Shown here: one piece after another, positions 1 through 7,575 of the stretch
Layout of the letters: each line of letters opens with the position of its first letter
Position numbering within the stretch: the first letter of the stretch is position 1
Assembly: GCF_013386765.1 (NCBI RefSeq)
Contig: NZ_JACARE010000052.1
Coordinates: 1 to 64,000 of the forward strand
Direction: 5' to 3'
Source of the DNA: Pseudomonas yamanorum
Lineage (GTDB): Bacteria > Pseudomonadota > Gammaproteobacteria > Pseudomonadales > Pseudomonadaceae
Length of the DNA: 64,000 nt
The notes under the pieces: generated by a model
The model's input: the letters and a program-made list of their open reading frames with translations, nothing else
The model's database searches: none
Told to the model about the DNA's origin: nothing
Position numbers and translations under genes: made by a program

Positions 1-190
1 CCGGTTTAGCCGCGACGGGGCAGGGACGCCCCGTCGCGGCGGCCCGCGGAGCAAGCCCGGAGTGAGGGAACGCCGAGCCTAGGCGAGGCGCCGACAGGCG
101 GGGCAGAGCGTTTTGGTTACTTTTGCGCTTTTCAAAAGTGACCCGCTGTAAGAGCGGAACCCTAAGTAGCCGTTACCGCACCAACGGATA
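1..190. repeat. Interspersed Pseudomonas repeat with GC hairpin
   Basis: No gene is seen here. Positions 9-20 and 29-40 form a perfect 12-bp inverted repeat with an 8-base loop (GCCGCGACGGGG / CCCCGTCGCGGC). The following stretch (about 95-190) resembles a dispersed intergenic repeat that I remember from P. fluorescens-group genomes: GGCAGAGCGTTTTGGTTACT, then AAAAGTGACCCGCTGTAAGAG, then a CCGTTACC...CAACGGATATG segment. The family assignment is from memory. Short ORFs across it are not believed. Confidence 0.6.
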
Positions 191-207
191 TGCCCCCCAT
201 CAAAACC

Positions 208-1110
208 TCAAGAATAAGCCACCCGAGAAACCCCAACCCCAAGCCCCTCCCGAAACGCCAAGTAATGCTTCAACACCTGCACCGGCGCCTCAATCTGCGG
301 GTAGTGTCCAATATTCGCCAACACCACCGTATCCGCATGCGGCACCAACTCACGATAGCGCTCAACCATGTGCCCCCCGGAAATCGGATCGACCTCCCCA
401 TCAATCACCCGCAACGGCACCTGCCCCCGTTGCATCGCCGCCACCCAACGCTCCCGCTGCTGGCGACGCTGGGGAATATAGCCAATCAACTTGTGCAAAA
501 TCCGCGGCCCATCCTGGCTCTCAATCAAGCTCCAGAAATCATCCAGCGCACTTTCACTGGGCCGAGTCGCTGGCCCGAAAATCTGCCCAAAACTGTTGGC
601 CAACGCATTACGCCCAAACGCCCGCCCGATCATCCACCCCAACGGGCTCAGCAACAACTTTTGCACCAACGCCGGCCGATGCGTCTCCGGAAACAACCCC
701 CCGTTGAGAAACACCCCGCTGGCCATCTGAAACCGACCTTCGTAATGCCGCGCCAGCAGCTCCTGCGCAACGCTGTCACCGTAATCATGGGCCAACACAT
801 GCACCGGCTGCTGCACCCAAAGATGCTCCAGCAACGCCTGCTGCAAATCCGCCTGTTCCAGCAGGCAATAAGTGTGATCCAGCGGCTTGGCCGAATCGCC
901 GAACCCCAGCATGTCGCAGGCAATCACCTGATAACGCTGGGCCAGCGGCTGCCAAAGGTAATGCCAATCCCAACTGGCAGTCGGAAAACCATGGATCAGC
1001 AGCAACGGCTCGCCCTGCCCTGCCACCCAGTAACGAATGGTACGGCCGCGAAACTCGAAGCTCTGGGCGCGCTGGCGCCAGATGCGCAGCGGGATCTCGG
1101 CGAGTGGCAT
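208..1110 (-). CDS. Alpha/beta hydrolase, epoxide-hydrolase/MEST-like
   Basis: This 300-residue protein has an alpha/beta-hydrolase fold. HGFP at 40-43 is the oxyanion-hole motif. The nucleophile elbow AHDYGDS places Asp109 where serine hydrolases carry Ser, as in epoxide hydrolases, haloalkane dehalogenases and MEST-like proteins. The acid is probably in the DGEVD motif (237-241) and the base is His269 (IGHYPQ). There is no signal peptide, so it is probably cytosolic. The substrate is unknown. The ATG overlaps the stop of the upstream class II aldolase gene (TGATG), which indicates translational coupling and perhaps a shared catabolic role. Confidence 0.85.
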   Translation of the reverse strand: MPLAEIPLRIWRQRAQSFEFRGRTIRYWVAGQGEPLLLIHGFPTASWDWHYLWQPLAQRYQVIACDMLGFGDSAKPLDHTYCLLEQADLQQALLEHLWVQQPVHVLAHDYGDSVAQELLARHYEGRFQMASGVFLNGGLFPETHRPALVQKLLLSPLGWMIGRAFGRNALANSFGQIFGPATRPSESALDDFWSLIESQDGPRILHKLIGYIPQRRQQRERWVAAMQRGQVPLRVIDGEVDPISGGHMVERYRELVPHADTVVLANIGHYPQIEAPVQVLKHYLAFREGLGVGVSRVAYS

Positions 1111-1892
1111 CAGCTTTTATACCCGGGGTCGAGTGCATCGAGTTTGCGCAGCAACGCCGGCCACGCCAGCGCCCCGCCCATGCCCTGGGCACTTTTGGTG
1201 ACCCCGGCGATCATCGCCCGGGCACCGGCCAATATCTGTGGCGCAATCGTGATCAATTCAGCGCCACCGTTCTGCGCCATCACCTGGATATCGCAGGTGC
1301 GCTGAAAGATGAACATCATCAGGAAGGTGTCGGCGATGCTGCCACCACAGGTCAGCAGGCCGTGGTTGTGCAGCATCAAGAAATTATTTTCGCCAAGGTC
1401 GGCCTGCAAGCGGGCCTTTTCCTCGTGGTTCAGCGCCACGCCTTCGTAGGCGTGATAAGCCAGGCTGGACAGCACAAACAAGGATTGCTGGCTGATGGGC
1501 AACACGCCCTGCTTCTGCGCGGAAACGGCGATGCCGGAAGCGGTGTGGGTGTGCAGCACGCAAACCACGTCGTGGCGAACTTCGTGTACCGCGCTGTGGA
1601 TGGTGTAGCCCGCCGGGTTGACGTCGTAGGGGCTGTCCATCAGCTTGTTGCCGGCCTGGTCGACCTTCACCAGGCTCGACGCGGTGATCTCGTGGAACAT
1701 CAGCCCGTAGGGGTTGATCAGAAAGTCTTCGGTGCCCGACACCTTGGCCGAGATGTGGGTGAAAATCAGGTCGTCCCACCCATGCATCGCCACCAGGCGA
1801 TAGCACGCGGCGAGGTCGACGCGAGCCTGCCATTCGGCCGCGCTGACCTGATCTTTTACGCTGTGTGTCGATTGAACAGTGGCTAGGCTCAC
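1110..1892 (-). CDS. Class II aldolase/adducin family protein
   Basis: This 260-residue protein belongs to the class II aldolase/adducin superfamily of Zn-dependent aldolases, epimerases and decarboxylases. Metal ligands are visible as HTHT (114-117) and LHNHG (about 174-178); the NPYG and FHEIT segments are also typical. Members act on small hydroxy or keto sugars, but nothing here fixes the substrate. It is the first gene of a two-gene operon with the downstream alpha/beta hydrolase, joined by a TGATG overlap. The N-terminal extension of about 20 residues (MSLATVQSTH...) is common in the Pseudomonas members. Confidence 0.85.
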   Translation of the reverse strand: MSLATVQSTHSVKDQVSAAEWQARVDLAACYRLVAMHGWDDLIFTHISAKVSGTEDFLINPYGLMFHEITASSLVKVDQAGNKLMDSPYDVNPAGYTIHSAVHEVRHDVVCVLHTHTASGIAVSAQKQGVLPISQQSLFVLSSLAYHAYEGVALNHEEKARLQADLGENNFLMLHNHGLLTCGGSIADTFLMMFIFQRTCDIQVMAQNGGAELITIAPQILAGARAMIAGVTKSAQGMGGALAWPALLRKLDALDPGYKS

Positions 1893-2043
1893 GGCAATGA
1901 CCTCCTTGGCGCGTTTTCTTATTATTTTTTTGAGTGAAGGCGCAGTCTAGTTCAGAGCTTGAGGCCGCCGTAGTTGCATTGGCAGCCAGCTTGATGGCCG
2001 AACGGGTCAGTCCTCAGAATAGTTCGAATTTGTTCAACGCGTG
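1893..2043. other. Intergenic gap, no feature seen
   Basis: These 151 bases separate two minus-strand operons. An A/T stretch at about 1915-1930 could belong to the aldolase promoter. I see no convincing terminator or operator. Confidence 0.4.
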
Positions 2044-2730
2044 TCAGAGAAGCGACGCCAATAAAGGCGCAGCGAATAAGTTGAGCAACCCGGTGAGCAC
2101 CATCACCAGCCCCGCCACCGAGCCTTCCTCGCCCCCCACTTCATGGGCCCGGCTGACACCCGCGCCATGGGCGCCCACGCCAAACAAGGCACCCCGCGCC
2201 AACGGCGTGCGCAACGGCAGCCACTTGAGCAGTACGCCGCCGAGCATGGCACCGAATACCCCGGTGAACATCACGAACACGGCCGTCAGCTCCGGCACGC
2301 CGCCCAGGTCGGAAGACACCGGCATGGCGAACGGTGTGGTGATGGAACGCGGCACCAGCGACATCGTCACCGAGCTGTCCAGCGCCAGGGCCTTGGCCAG
2401 GCCATAGGAGGTGGCGACGGACGCCACGCTGCCCGCCACCATCCCCAGCAACAAGGCGGACCAATGGCGCATCAGCAATTGGCGCTGCTGCCAGATCGGA
2501 ATGGCAAACGCCACGGTCACCGGGCCCAGTACCAGCATCAGCCAGTGGGTGTCGGTGGAGTATTCGGCGTAGGCGGTTTTCATCGGCACGGCTACCGCCA
2601 GCAAGAGCGCGGGAACCAGGATCAGCGGCGACAGCAGGTAGCGCCCGGTGCGCCGGTAGATCCAGCGGCTGAAACCGTAGGCGCCCAGGGTCAGCGCGAG
2701 CCAGAACATCGGCATCAGCTCAAGCCTCAT
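2044..2730 (-). CDS. LrgB/CidB-family inner-membrane protein
   Basis: This 228-residue hydrophobic protein of the LrgB/CidB family has about six to seven membrane segments. The conserved central and C-terminal part includes SLVPRSITTPFAMPVS and the glycine-rich HGAGVSRAHEVG. LrgB proteins work with small holin-like LrgA/CidA partners. In bacteria the pair has been linked to control of murein hydrolase activity and autolysis, and in some species to pyruvate or metabolite export. The gene overlaps the end of the upstream cidA-type gene by 11 bases, so the two are co-translated. Confidence 0.9.
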   Translation of the reverse strand: MRLELMPMFWLALTLGAYGFSRWIYRRTGRYLLSPLILVPALLLAVAVPMKTAYAEYSTDTHWLMLVLGPVTVAFAIPIWQQRQLLMRHWSALLLGMVAGSVASVATSYGLAKALALDSSVTMSLVPRSITTPFAMPVSSDLGGVPELTAVFVMFTGVFGAMLGGVLLKWLPLRTPLARGALFGVGAHGAGVSRAHEVGGEEGSVAGLVMVLTGLLNLFAAPLLASLL

Positions 2731-3106
2731 GGCGCAGCTTCCAGCGGCAGACGAATTCCACGGTAAACGCGGTCACCAGCATCACCGACAAGGTACTGAA
2801 ACCGATCACCAGCATGATCCGCCAGCCGTCGTGTTTTACCAGGCCGCCGTAGTCCAGAAGACTCATCAACGCCGGAATGAAGAACAGCAGCATCTCCGCC
2901 ATCAGCACACCGGCGCCCAATTGCAGGGCTGCCGGTTTCACCAGGCCGGTGGCAAACGTCAACAACAGCAGGCCGAGGCCCACCACACCGCCGGGAATAG
3001 GCCAGCTCAGCCAGGCGGCCAGTTGGCAGCCCAGAAAGTAAATGGCCAGCAGGACGATCAGTTCAGTCAGCAACCGACCGACGAGTTTGAAGGTAAAACG
3101 TTTCAT
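2720..3106 (-). CDS. CidA/LrgA-family holin-like protein
   Basis: This protein of about 128 residues has four predicted membrane helices, consistent with CidA/LrgA (YohJ-type) proteins. Conserved features include WPIPGGVVGLGLL and the AEMLLFFIPA segment. The ATG at 3106 (MKRFTFKL) is chosen because a GAGGA motif lies upstream; an in-frame codon at 3160 gives an unlikely 18-residue hydrophilic extension. It pairs with the overlapping LrgB-type gene. A LysR gene reads away from it across a 99-base gap, an arrangement in which the LysR protein often controls the pair. Confidence 0.88.
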   Translation of the reverse strand: MKRFTFKLVGRLLTELIVLLAIYFLGCQLAAWLSWPIPGGVVGLGLLLLTFATGLVKPAALQLGAGVLMAEMLLFFIPALMSLLDYGGLVKHDGWRIMLVIGFSTLSVMLVTAFTVEFVCRWKLRHEA

Positions 3107-3183
3107 GAGCTTTGGGTCCTCGCAGGGCTCCCATTTTAAAGAGGCCCCTGGCATCCCCACAGCGAATTGTTAGACTGCAAGCT

Positions 3184-3198
3184 ATTCCAAACTGGAAT
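3184..3198. promoter_or_regulatory. Candidate LysR operator (inverted repeat)
   Basis: ATTCCA-AAC-TGGAAT is a perfect 6-3-6 inverted repeat with the T-N11-A core of LysR boxes. It lies 8 bases before the LysR ATG and within the divergent cidA-type promoter region. It is therefore a good site for autorepression and for control of cidA/cidB. Confidence 0.6.
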
Positions 3199-3205
3199 CA
3201 GGTCA

Positions 3206-4102
3206 ATGGAATTCAAACAACTGCGCAGCTTTGTCGAAGTGATCCACCGGGGCGGCTTTACCCAGGCCGGCAAAACCCTGCACATCAGCCAGTCCGCCGT
3301 CAGCAAGCAGGTGGCACAACTGGAGCAAAGCCTGGGCACACCGCTGCTGGATCGCCTGGGTTCGCAGATTCGCCTGACGGCTGCCGGGCAGGTGGTGTTG
3401 CAGCGGGCAGAAGCGATGCTGCGCCAGCAAGCCGAGTTGCTCAGCGAGCTGGATGACTTGAATCAACTGACCCGTGGCGAGCTGCGCATGGGCCTGCCGC
3501 AGTTGGGCGGCGACACGCTGTTTGCCGGGCTGTTTGCCGAATACCGGCGGCGCTACCCGAACGTGACCATCCAGTTGCTGGAAGGCGGCAGCCGCAATAT
3601 CGAGCAGGCGATCTTGAGTGGAGAGTTGGAAGTGGGCGGCAGCCTGATGCCCAGCGACCCGGCGTTCGCCTGGCAGGCATTTTGCGATGAGCCGCTGGAC
3701 GCCCTGCTGCCGATGGACCATCCGCTGGCTGATAACGCGCAGATTCGTCTGGAGGAGTTGGCTGACACGCCGTTTTTGATGTACCAGCGCAGCTTTGTAT
3801 TGAACGACCGCCTGCTGCAGGCCTGTCAGCAACTGGGCTTTACCCCGAAGGAAAGCGGGCGCAGCGGCCAGGCGGATTTTCTCGCGGCCCTAGTGGCCGC
3901 CGGCCAAGGCGTGGTGCTGCTGCCCAGCGTGGTAGCTCGGGGCCTGGTGCGGCCCGGAGTGGTGCGCCTCACGCTCAAGGCGCCCGACTACCTGCGCTGG
4001 GACATTGCCTTTATCTGGCGTGAGGGCGCCTATCTGTCGAAAGCCGCCCAGGCCTGGCTGGCGTTGTTGCGGGAGTTTCCGGTCAACCGCGCAGTGCAGT
4101 GA
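3206..4102 (+). CDS. LysR-family transcriptional regulator
   Basis: This LysR-type regulator has 298 residues from the chosen ATG (MEFKQLRSF). The N-terminal winged HTH (about 1-60, with LHISQSAVSKQVAQLEQ) is followed by a periplasmic-binding-protein-like effector domain. The upstream in-frame codon at 3167 would add 13 atypical residues. It is divergent from the cidA/lrgB-type pair and probably regulates it, in the manner of CidR. The effector is unknown. The 3' end overlaps the end of the convergent flavodoxin gene by 20 bases. Confidence 0.9.
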   Translation: MEFKQLRSFVEVIHRGGFTQAGKTLHISQSAVSKQVAQLEQSLGTPLLDRLGSQIRLTAAGQVVLQRAEAMLRQQAELLSELDDLNQLTRGELRMGLPQLGGDTLFAGLFAEYRRRYPNVTIQLLEGGSRNIEQAILSGELEVGGSLMPSDPAFAWQAFCDEPLDALLPMDHPLADNAQIRLEELADTPFLMYQRSFVLNDRLLQACQQLGFTPKESGRSGQADFLAALVAAGQGVVLLPSVVARGLVRPGVVRLTLKAPDYLRWDIAFIWREGAYLSKAAQAWLALLREFPVNRAVQ

Positions 4103-4538
4103 CCAGCTCTGCCAGCCACGGCTCGGCGTCGGCTTCCGGGGTCACGCTTTCGCTGGCGTCCAGGCGCAGCATCGGCAGCACTTCGTGCACGCCCAACTCG
4201 GCAAACAGCTCGCGCATTTGCTCGCCGCCGCCGCAGAAGGTGTCGCCATAGCTGGCGTCGCCCAGGCCGATCACCGCGCCCGGCAGCCCGCGCCAGGCGG
4301 CCGGCAGTTGGTCGCGAATGGTCGAATACAGCGGCTGCAGGTTGTCGGGCAATTCGCCCATGCCGGTGGTGGAGGTCACGGCCAGAAAGGCTTCAGGGGC
4401 GAAGCCCTGTACGTCGGCCAGGGTTGCCCGCGGGTTGTGCCAGGCGTCGAAGCCGGCCGCGTTGAGGATGCTGGCAGCGTGACGGGCGACTTCTTCAGCG
4501 GTGCCGTACACCGAGCCGGAAAGGATGGCGACTTTCAT
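4083..4538 (-). CDS. Flavodoxin (MioC-like)
   Basis: This short-chain flavodoxin has 151 residues. The N-terminal ILSGSVYGTAEEVA is the FMN phosphate-binding loop; TSTTGMGELPDN and GLGDASYGDTFCGGG are the second and third FMN loops. It is a soluble one-electron carrier whose partner is not defined by context. The ATG at 4538 is chosen because the codon just upstream is TTG, and AGGA lies about 9 bases before the ATG. Confidence 0.9.
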   Translation of the reverse strand: MKVAILSGSVYGTAEEVARHAASILNAAGFDAWHNPRATLADVQGFAPEAFLAVTSTTGMGELPDNLQPLYSTIRDQLPAAWRGLPGAVIGLGDASYGDTFCGGGEQMRELFAELGVHEVLPMLRLDASESVTPEADAEPWLAELVTALRG

Positions 4539-4651
4539 CAATCTGATCCTGTAGCTGACTAAAAGCCTGGGATATTAACAGCTGAGGCCAGTGGACAGGC
4601 GGCCGGCATGTCTTAAACTGCAAACTCCAACAATAAGCCATGGACTGCTCA

Positions 4652-5119
4652 ATGATTAACGCCAAGCTGATGCAACTGGTGATCAACGCTTCCAACGACG
4701 GCATCGTGGTTGCCGAGCGGGAAGGCAAGGACAAGCCACTGATCTACGTAAACCCGGCTTTCGAACGGCTGACCGGCTACACCCTCGACGAAATCCTCTA
4801 CCAGGACTGCCGCTTCCTGCAATCGGGTGACCGTGACCAGCCGGGGCTGATGGCCATTCGCGAAGCCCTGGAGAGTGGCGGCTCCTGCCGGGAAATCCTG
4901 CGCAATTACCGCAAGGACGGCACGCATTTCTGGAATGAGCTGTCGTTATCAACGGTTTACAACCAAGCCGACAAGCAGACCTATTTCGTCGGCGTGCAAA
5001 AAGACGTGACGGTACAGGTCAAGGCCCAGCAGCGTGTGGCGCAACTGGAAGCTCAACTGGCAGACCTCAGGGCGGAGCTTGAAGCAGTCAAGGCGACGAG
5101 CGGATCTAACAAAAACTAG
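4652..5119 (+). CDS. Short LOV-domain blue-light photoreceptor
   Basis: This 155-residue protein consists of one LOV (PAS) domain with short flanking helices and no fused effector. The flavin-adduct cysteine is Cys53 in YQDCRFLQSGDRDQ, followed by the LOV-typical NYRKDGTHFWNELS and YFVGVQKDVT. The C-terminal helix (about 115-148) is heptad-like and probably dimerises. It closely matches, from memory, the P. putida short LOV protein PpSB1-LOV, including the cysteine number; the MINA start is chosen by that comparison, with an in-frame ATG at 4640 as alternative. In P. putida such LOV proteins are needed for light-induced transcription through MerR-type PplR proteins. A PplR-like gene lies 0.67 kb downstream on the other strand. 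Confidence 0.92.
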   Translation: MINAKLMQLVINASNDGIVVAEREGKDKPLIYVNPAFERLTGYTLDEILYQDCRFLQSGDRDQPGLMAIREALESGGSCREILRNYRKDGTHFWNELSLSTVYNQADKQTYFVGVQKDVTVQVKAQQRVAQLEAQLADLRAELEAVKATSGSNKN

Positions 5120-5177
5120 AAAACGCGGTCTTTAGAGAGATAATGGCGTTTTAATACCTCTCCCTTGAGCAAGATCA

Positions 5178-5783
5178 ATGCAACGCGACGCGCTTTTGAC
5201 GCAGGACGAGCTGGATTTTATTCAGACCATGCACCATAACCCGCAGCTCAACGTGCGGGATGCGTCGTCGAGCCTGACGGTCAATGGCGGCGCGCAGATT
5301 CGTGATCTGCTCACACGCCTGGCCGCCCATGACCATGTCACCCTCCAGGCACAATTCGACAACCAGCAAATGACCTTTCCGCTGCAATTGGTGGAAGACG
5401 AGTTTCATGCCGTGCATTTGCGCCTGGGCGTGCCGAGTATTTTCGAAGACGGGCCGATGATCCGCCCGTGGCGCCTGGCGCTTGAAGAGCCGGTAGCGCT
5501 GGAAAATATCAAGGGGCAGCCCGGTGCACTGAGGGTGCACGAGGTGTCGTTCAAGGGATTGCTGGTGGAAATTCGCGGGCGGCTCAAGGCGCCCAAGACC
5601 TTTTCGCTGTGGTTCAGCCCGTCCGGCTACGAGCGCATCTCGGTGCGTGGCACCCTGGAACGGGAAAATGCCCGGGGCCTGTTCGCCTACCGTCTAAGCC
5701 AGAATGACGTGGATGAAACCGAGCGCCTGCGCCAGTTCATCCTGCAGCAACACCGCCTGTTTCACCCCGAAGTCCACGCCTGA
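5178..5783 (+). CDS. Probable degenerate PilZ-like protein
   Basis: This 201-residue soluble protein has a YcgR-like layout: an N-terminal half of about 100 residues, then a beta-rich half with VHEVSFKGLLVEI. That segment resembles the PilZ D/N-x-S-x-x-G motif with Glu in place of the acidic/Asn residue. The upstream RxxxR c-di-GMP motif is not evident, so nucleotide binding is doubtful. It sits between the LOV gene and the MerR gene (58 bases after LOV), so it may be co-transcribed with LOV and link light to motility or attachment. That link is inference. Confidence 0.5.
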   Translation: MQRDALLTQDELDFIQTMHHNPQLNVRDASSSLTVNGGAQIRDLLTRLAAHDHVTLQAQFDNQQMTFPLQLVEDEFHAVHLRLGVPSIFEDGPMIRPWRLALEEPVALENIKGQPGALRVHEVSFKGLLVEIRGRLKAPKTFSLWFSPSGYERISVRGTLERENARGLFAYRLSQNDVDETERLRQFILQQHRLFHPEVHA

Positions 5784-5785
5784 CG

Positions 5786-6742
5786 TCAGGTATCCAGGTT
5801 GCCGCGCAGAAACTGCCGCAGGCGACGCTGCATCAGTCGCCCTTCATTCCCCAGGCAACCGACGGGCGTGCCCTCCAACTGCTCCTGCGCCAGTTCCGAC
5901 GCATCGCCGGCCAGCAGCAGCGGGCAATCCAGGGTCAAGGCCAGCCGCTCAAGGCGCCGGGGCAATTCGTTGGTCGGCGAGTGATTAGAGAACACCACAA
6001 GGGCCTGTGGTTTGGTTTTTTCACAGACAAGGGTCAATTCATCCATCGGCTGCCCCACGGCCAGGACCTTGACCGCCAGCTCGTCCCCGCTCATCAGCAA
6101 GCCTGCCACCAATAGTTCAAGCTCCCGGCATTCCCCCGCAATGGCCGCCAGCAACACCCGCGGCGCCGCAGAAGCACAGCCTGTCTGCAGGCGTTTCCAG
6201 GTGCGGCTACGCAGGAAACCATCAAAGAACAGCCATTCACTGGTTTGGCCAAAAAGCCCCTGGTGCCGCAATAGCTGCTGCCAGAGCGGCATCAGGATGT
6301 CCTGGAACACCACCGCGACCGGGTAGGCCGCGAAAATCTGGCCATACAACCGGTCCAGCTGCCGGTCGTCGAAGGCACCGACGGCCGTTCGCAGTTGCTG
6401 CTGCCATTGGCTCCATTCCTGCTCGGCGCCGGCTGGCTGGACGGAAGCCGCGTCGACTGGCGGCTCATCGCGGGCAAGGATTTTCCCAACCTTGCTCACC
6501 GCCACGCCGCGCTCAATCCAGTCAAGAATGCGATGAACGGTCTCGATATCGGTGCGCGAATACAGGCGGTGCCCGCTTTCGGTGCGAATCGGCTGGATCA
6601 GCCCGTAACGACGCTCCCAGGCACGCAGAGTGACCGGGTTGATGCCTGTCAATCTTGCCACTTCGCGAATCGGGAACAGCTCGCCGGAATCAGCGGGGTC
6701 GCCAAACGCAATTTCAGGGGCGGGAGCAGTCATTACGGACAT
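5786..6742 (-). CDS. MerR-family regulator, class II LitR/PplR type
   Basis: This 318-residue protein has an N-terminal MerR HTH (about 23-90, with FPIREVARLTGINPVTLRAW and RRYGLI) and a C-terminal region with the helical-plus-Rossmann layout of the B12-binding domain of CarH/LitR. The cobalamin ligands are missing: the CarH W-x9-EH signature is replaced by a W...SEWLFF stretch, and no DxHxxG motif is present. This fits class II LitR proteins, which sense light indirectly through a LOV partner, and the LOV gene is close by. In P. putida pplR3 is reported next to ppSB1-LOV. It is convergent with the PilZ-like gene, 2 bases apart. It likely acts as a repressor relieved in light. Confidence 0.85.
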   Translation of the reverse strand: MSVMTAPAPEIAFGDPADSGELFPIREVARLTGINPVTLRAWERRYGLIQPIRTESGHRLYSRTDIETVHRILDWIERGVAVSKVGKILARDEPPVDAASVQPAGAEQEWSQWQQQLRTAVGAFDDRQLDRLYGQIFAAYPVAVVFQDILMPLWQQLLRHQGLFGQTSEWLFFDGFLRSRTWKRLQTGCASAAPRVLLAAIAGECRELELLVAGLLMSGDELAVKVLAVGQPMDELTLVCEKTKPQALVVFSNHSPTNELPRRLERLALTLDCPLLLAGDASELAQEQLEGTPVGCLGNEGRLMQRRLRQFLRGNLDT

Positions 6743-6848
6743 CTGGGCACTGAATCATCGGTGGAATGTTGGATCCCATTTAACGCCCATACAGCTGTCC
6801 GATTCAAGGTCTTCAGTTAACCGACCAGTGCCGCTGGCGTATTTTTTC

Positions 6849-6875
6849 AAAACAGGAATAATCCTTGCCTGTTTT
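6849..6875 (+). promoter_or_regulatory. Hairpin followed by T-run in a divergent promoter region
   Basis: AAAACAGG (6849-6856) pairs perfectly with CCTGTTTT (6868-6875), with an 11-base loop and T continuing to 6877. It resembles an intrinsic terminator reading toward the monooxygenase-like gene 82 bases away, in the 215-base gap between the divergent MerR gene and that gene. It may be an attenuator or a protein site; no TGTACA direct repeat is seen in this gap. Confidence 0.45.
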
Positions 6876-6957
6876 TTCAACGTGGCTGCTTACCCCGCAG
6901 CTTCGTTCGTGCGCCACCTACCCGGCCCAGCGCACCTGATCCTTATGGAGATACACG

Positions 6958-7518
6958 ATGTCTACCTCCCCCGTTACCCTGATGGTTGCGCGCCGCGTGG
7001 CCAAGGGTCGTTATGAAGAGTTGATGGCCTGGCTGCGCGAAGGCGAGCAATTGGCCACGGACTTTCCCGGTTACCTGGGCTCCGGCGTGCTTGCACCGCC
7101 GCCCAACGATGATGAATTCCAGATTATTTTCCGCTTTGCCGATGAAAAGACCCTGCACGCGTGGGAGTTTTCCGCGTCCCGCAGTGCATGGCTCAGTCGT
7201 GGCAGTGAGCTGTTTGCTGCACCGTCTGAGCACCGCGTACGCGGTATAGATGGCTGGTTTGGTGCCGCCGCCGCACGACCGCCGCGCTGGAAGCAGGCCG
7301 TGGCGATCTGGCTGGCATTTTTCCCGGTGTCGCTGCTGTTCAACTTTGGCCTTGAGCCGCTGCTCGGCGAGTTGGGTTTGTTGAGCCGCGTGCTGGTCAG
7401 CACCCTCGCGCTCACGCCATTGATGGTTTACTTCTTTATCCCGTTGTCGACCCACCTGCTGGCCGGCTGGCTGCATCCGACCCCGGCCCGACCTAAGGCC
7501 AGCGAAGCCACCGCTTGA
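6958..7518 (+). CDS. ABM-domain protein with C-terminal membrane helices
   Basis: This 186-residue protein has an N-terminal antibiotic-biosynthesis-monooxygenase-type ferredoxin-like domain (about 5-100, with VARRVAKGRYEELMAWL and FPGYLGSGV). Two predicted C-terminal membrane helices follow (about 115-135 and 142-166). ABM domains bind quinones, hydrophobic small molecules or heme; the membrane anchor suggests action at the inner membrane. GGAG lies 8 bases before the ATG. It precedes folM by 57 bases in the same direction, but a shared function is not evident. Confidence 0.75.
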   Translation: MSTSPVTLMVARRVAKGRYEELMAWLREGEQLATDFPGYLGSGVLAPPPNDDEFQIIFRFADEKTLHAWEFSASRSAWLSRGSELFAAPSEHRVRGIDGWFGAAAARPPRWKQAVAIWLAFFPVSLLFNFGLEPLLGELGLLSRVLVSTLALTPLMVYFFIPLSTHLLAGWLHPTPARPKASEATA

Positions 7519-7575
7519 GTACAACGGAGGCCGCTCGCTGGTATAGTTTTAGCCTGCCAGCGACCCGAGCCTCCC

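Noticed and set aside
7518..7575. PplR box before folM-folE-folX
   Set aside because: AGTACA at 7518-7523 is a 5/6 match for a half-site, but no second half-site lies 12 bases on. No box was seen before the LOV or the 5.8-kb MerR gene either.
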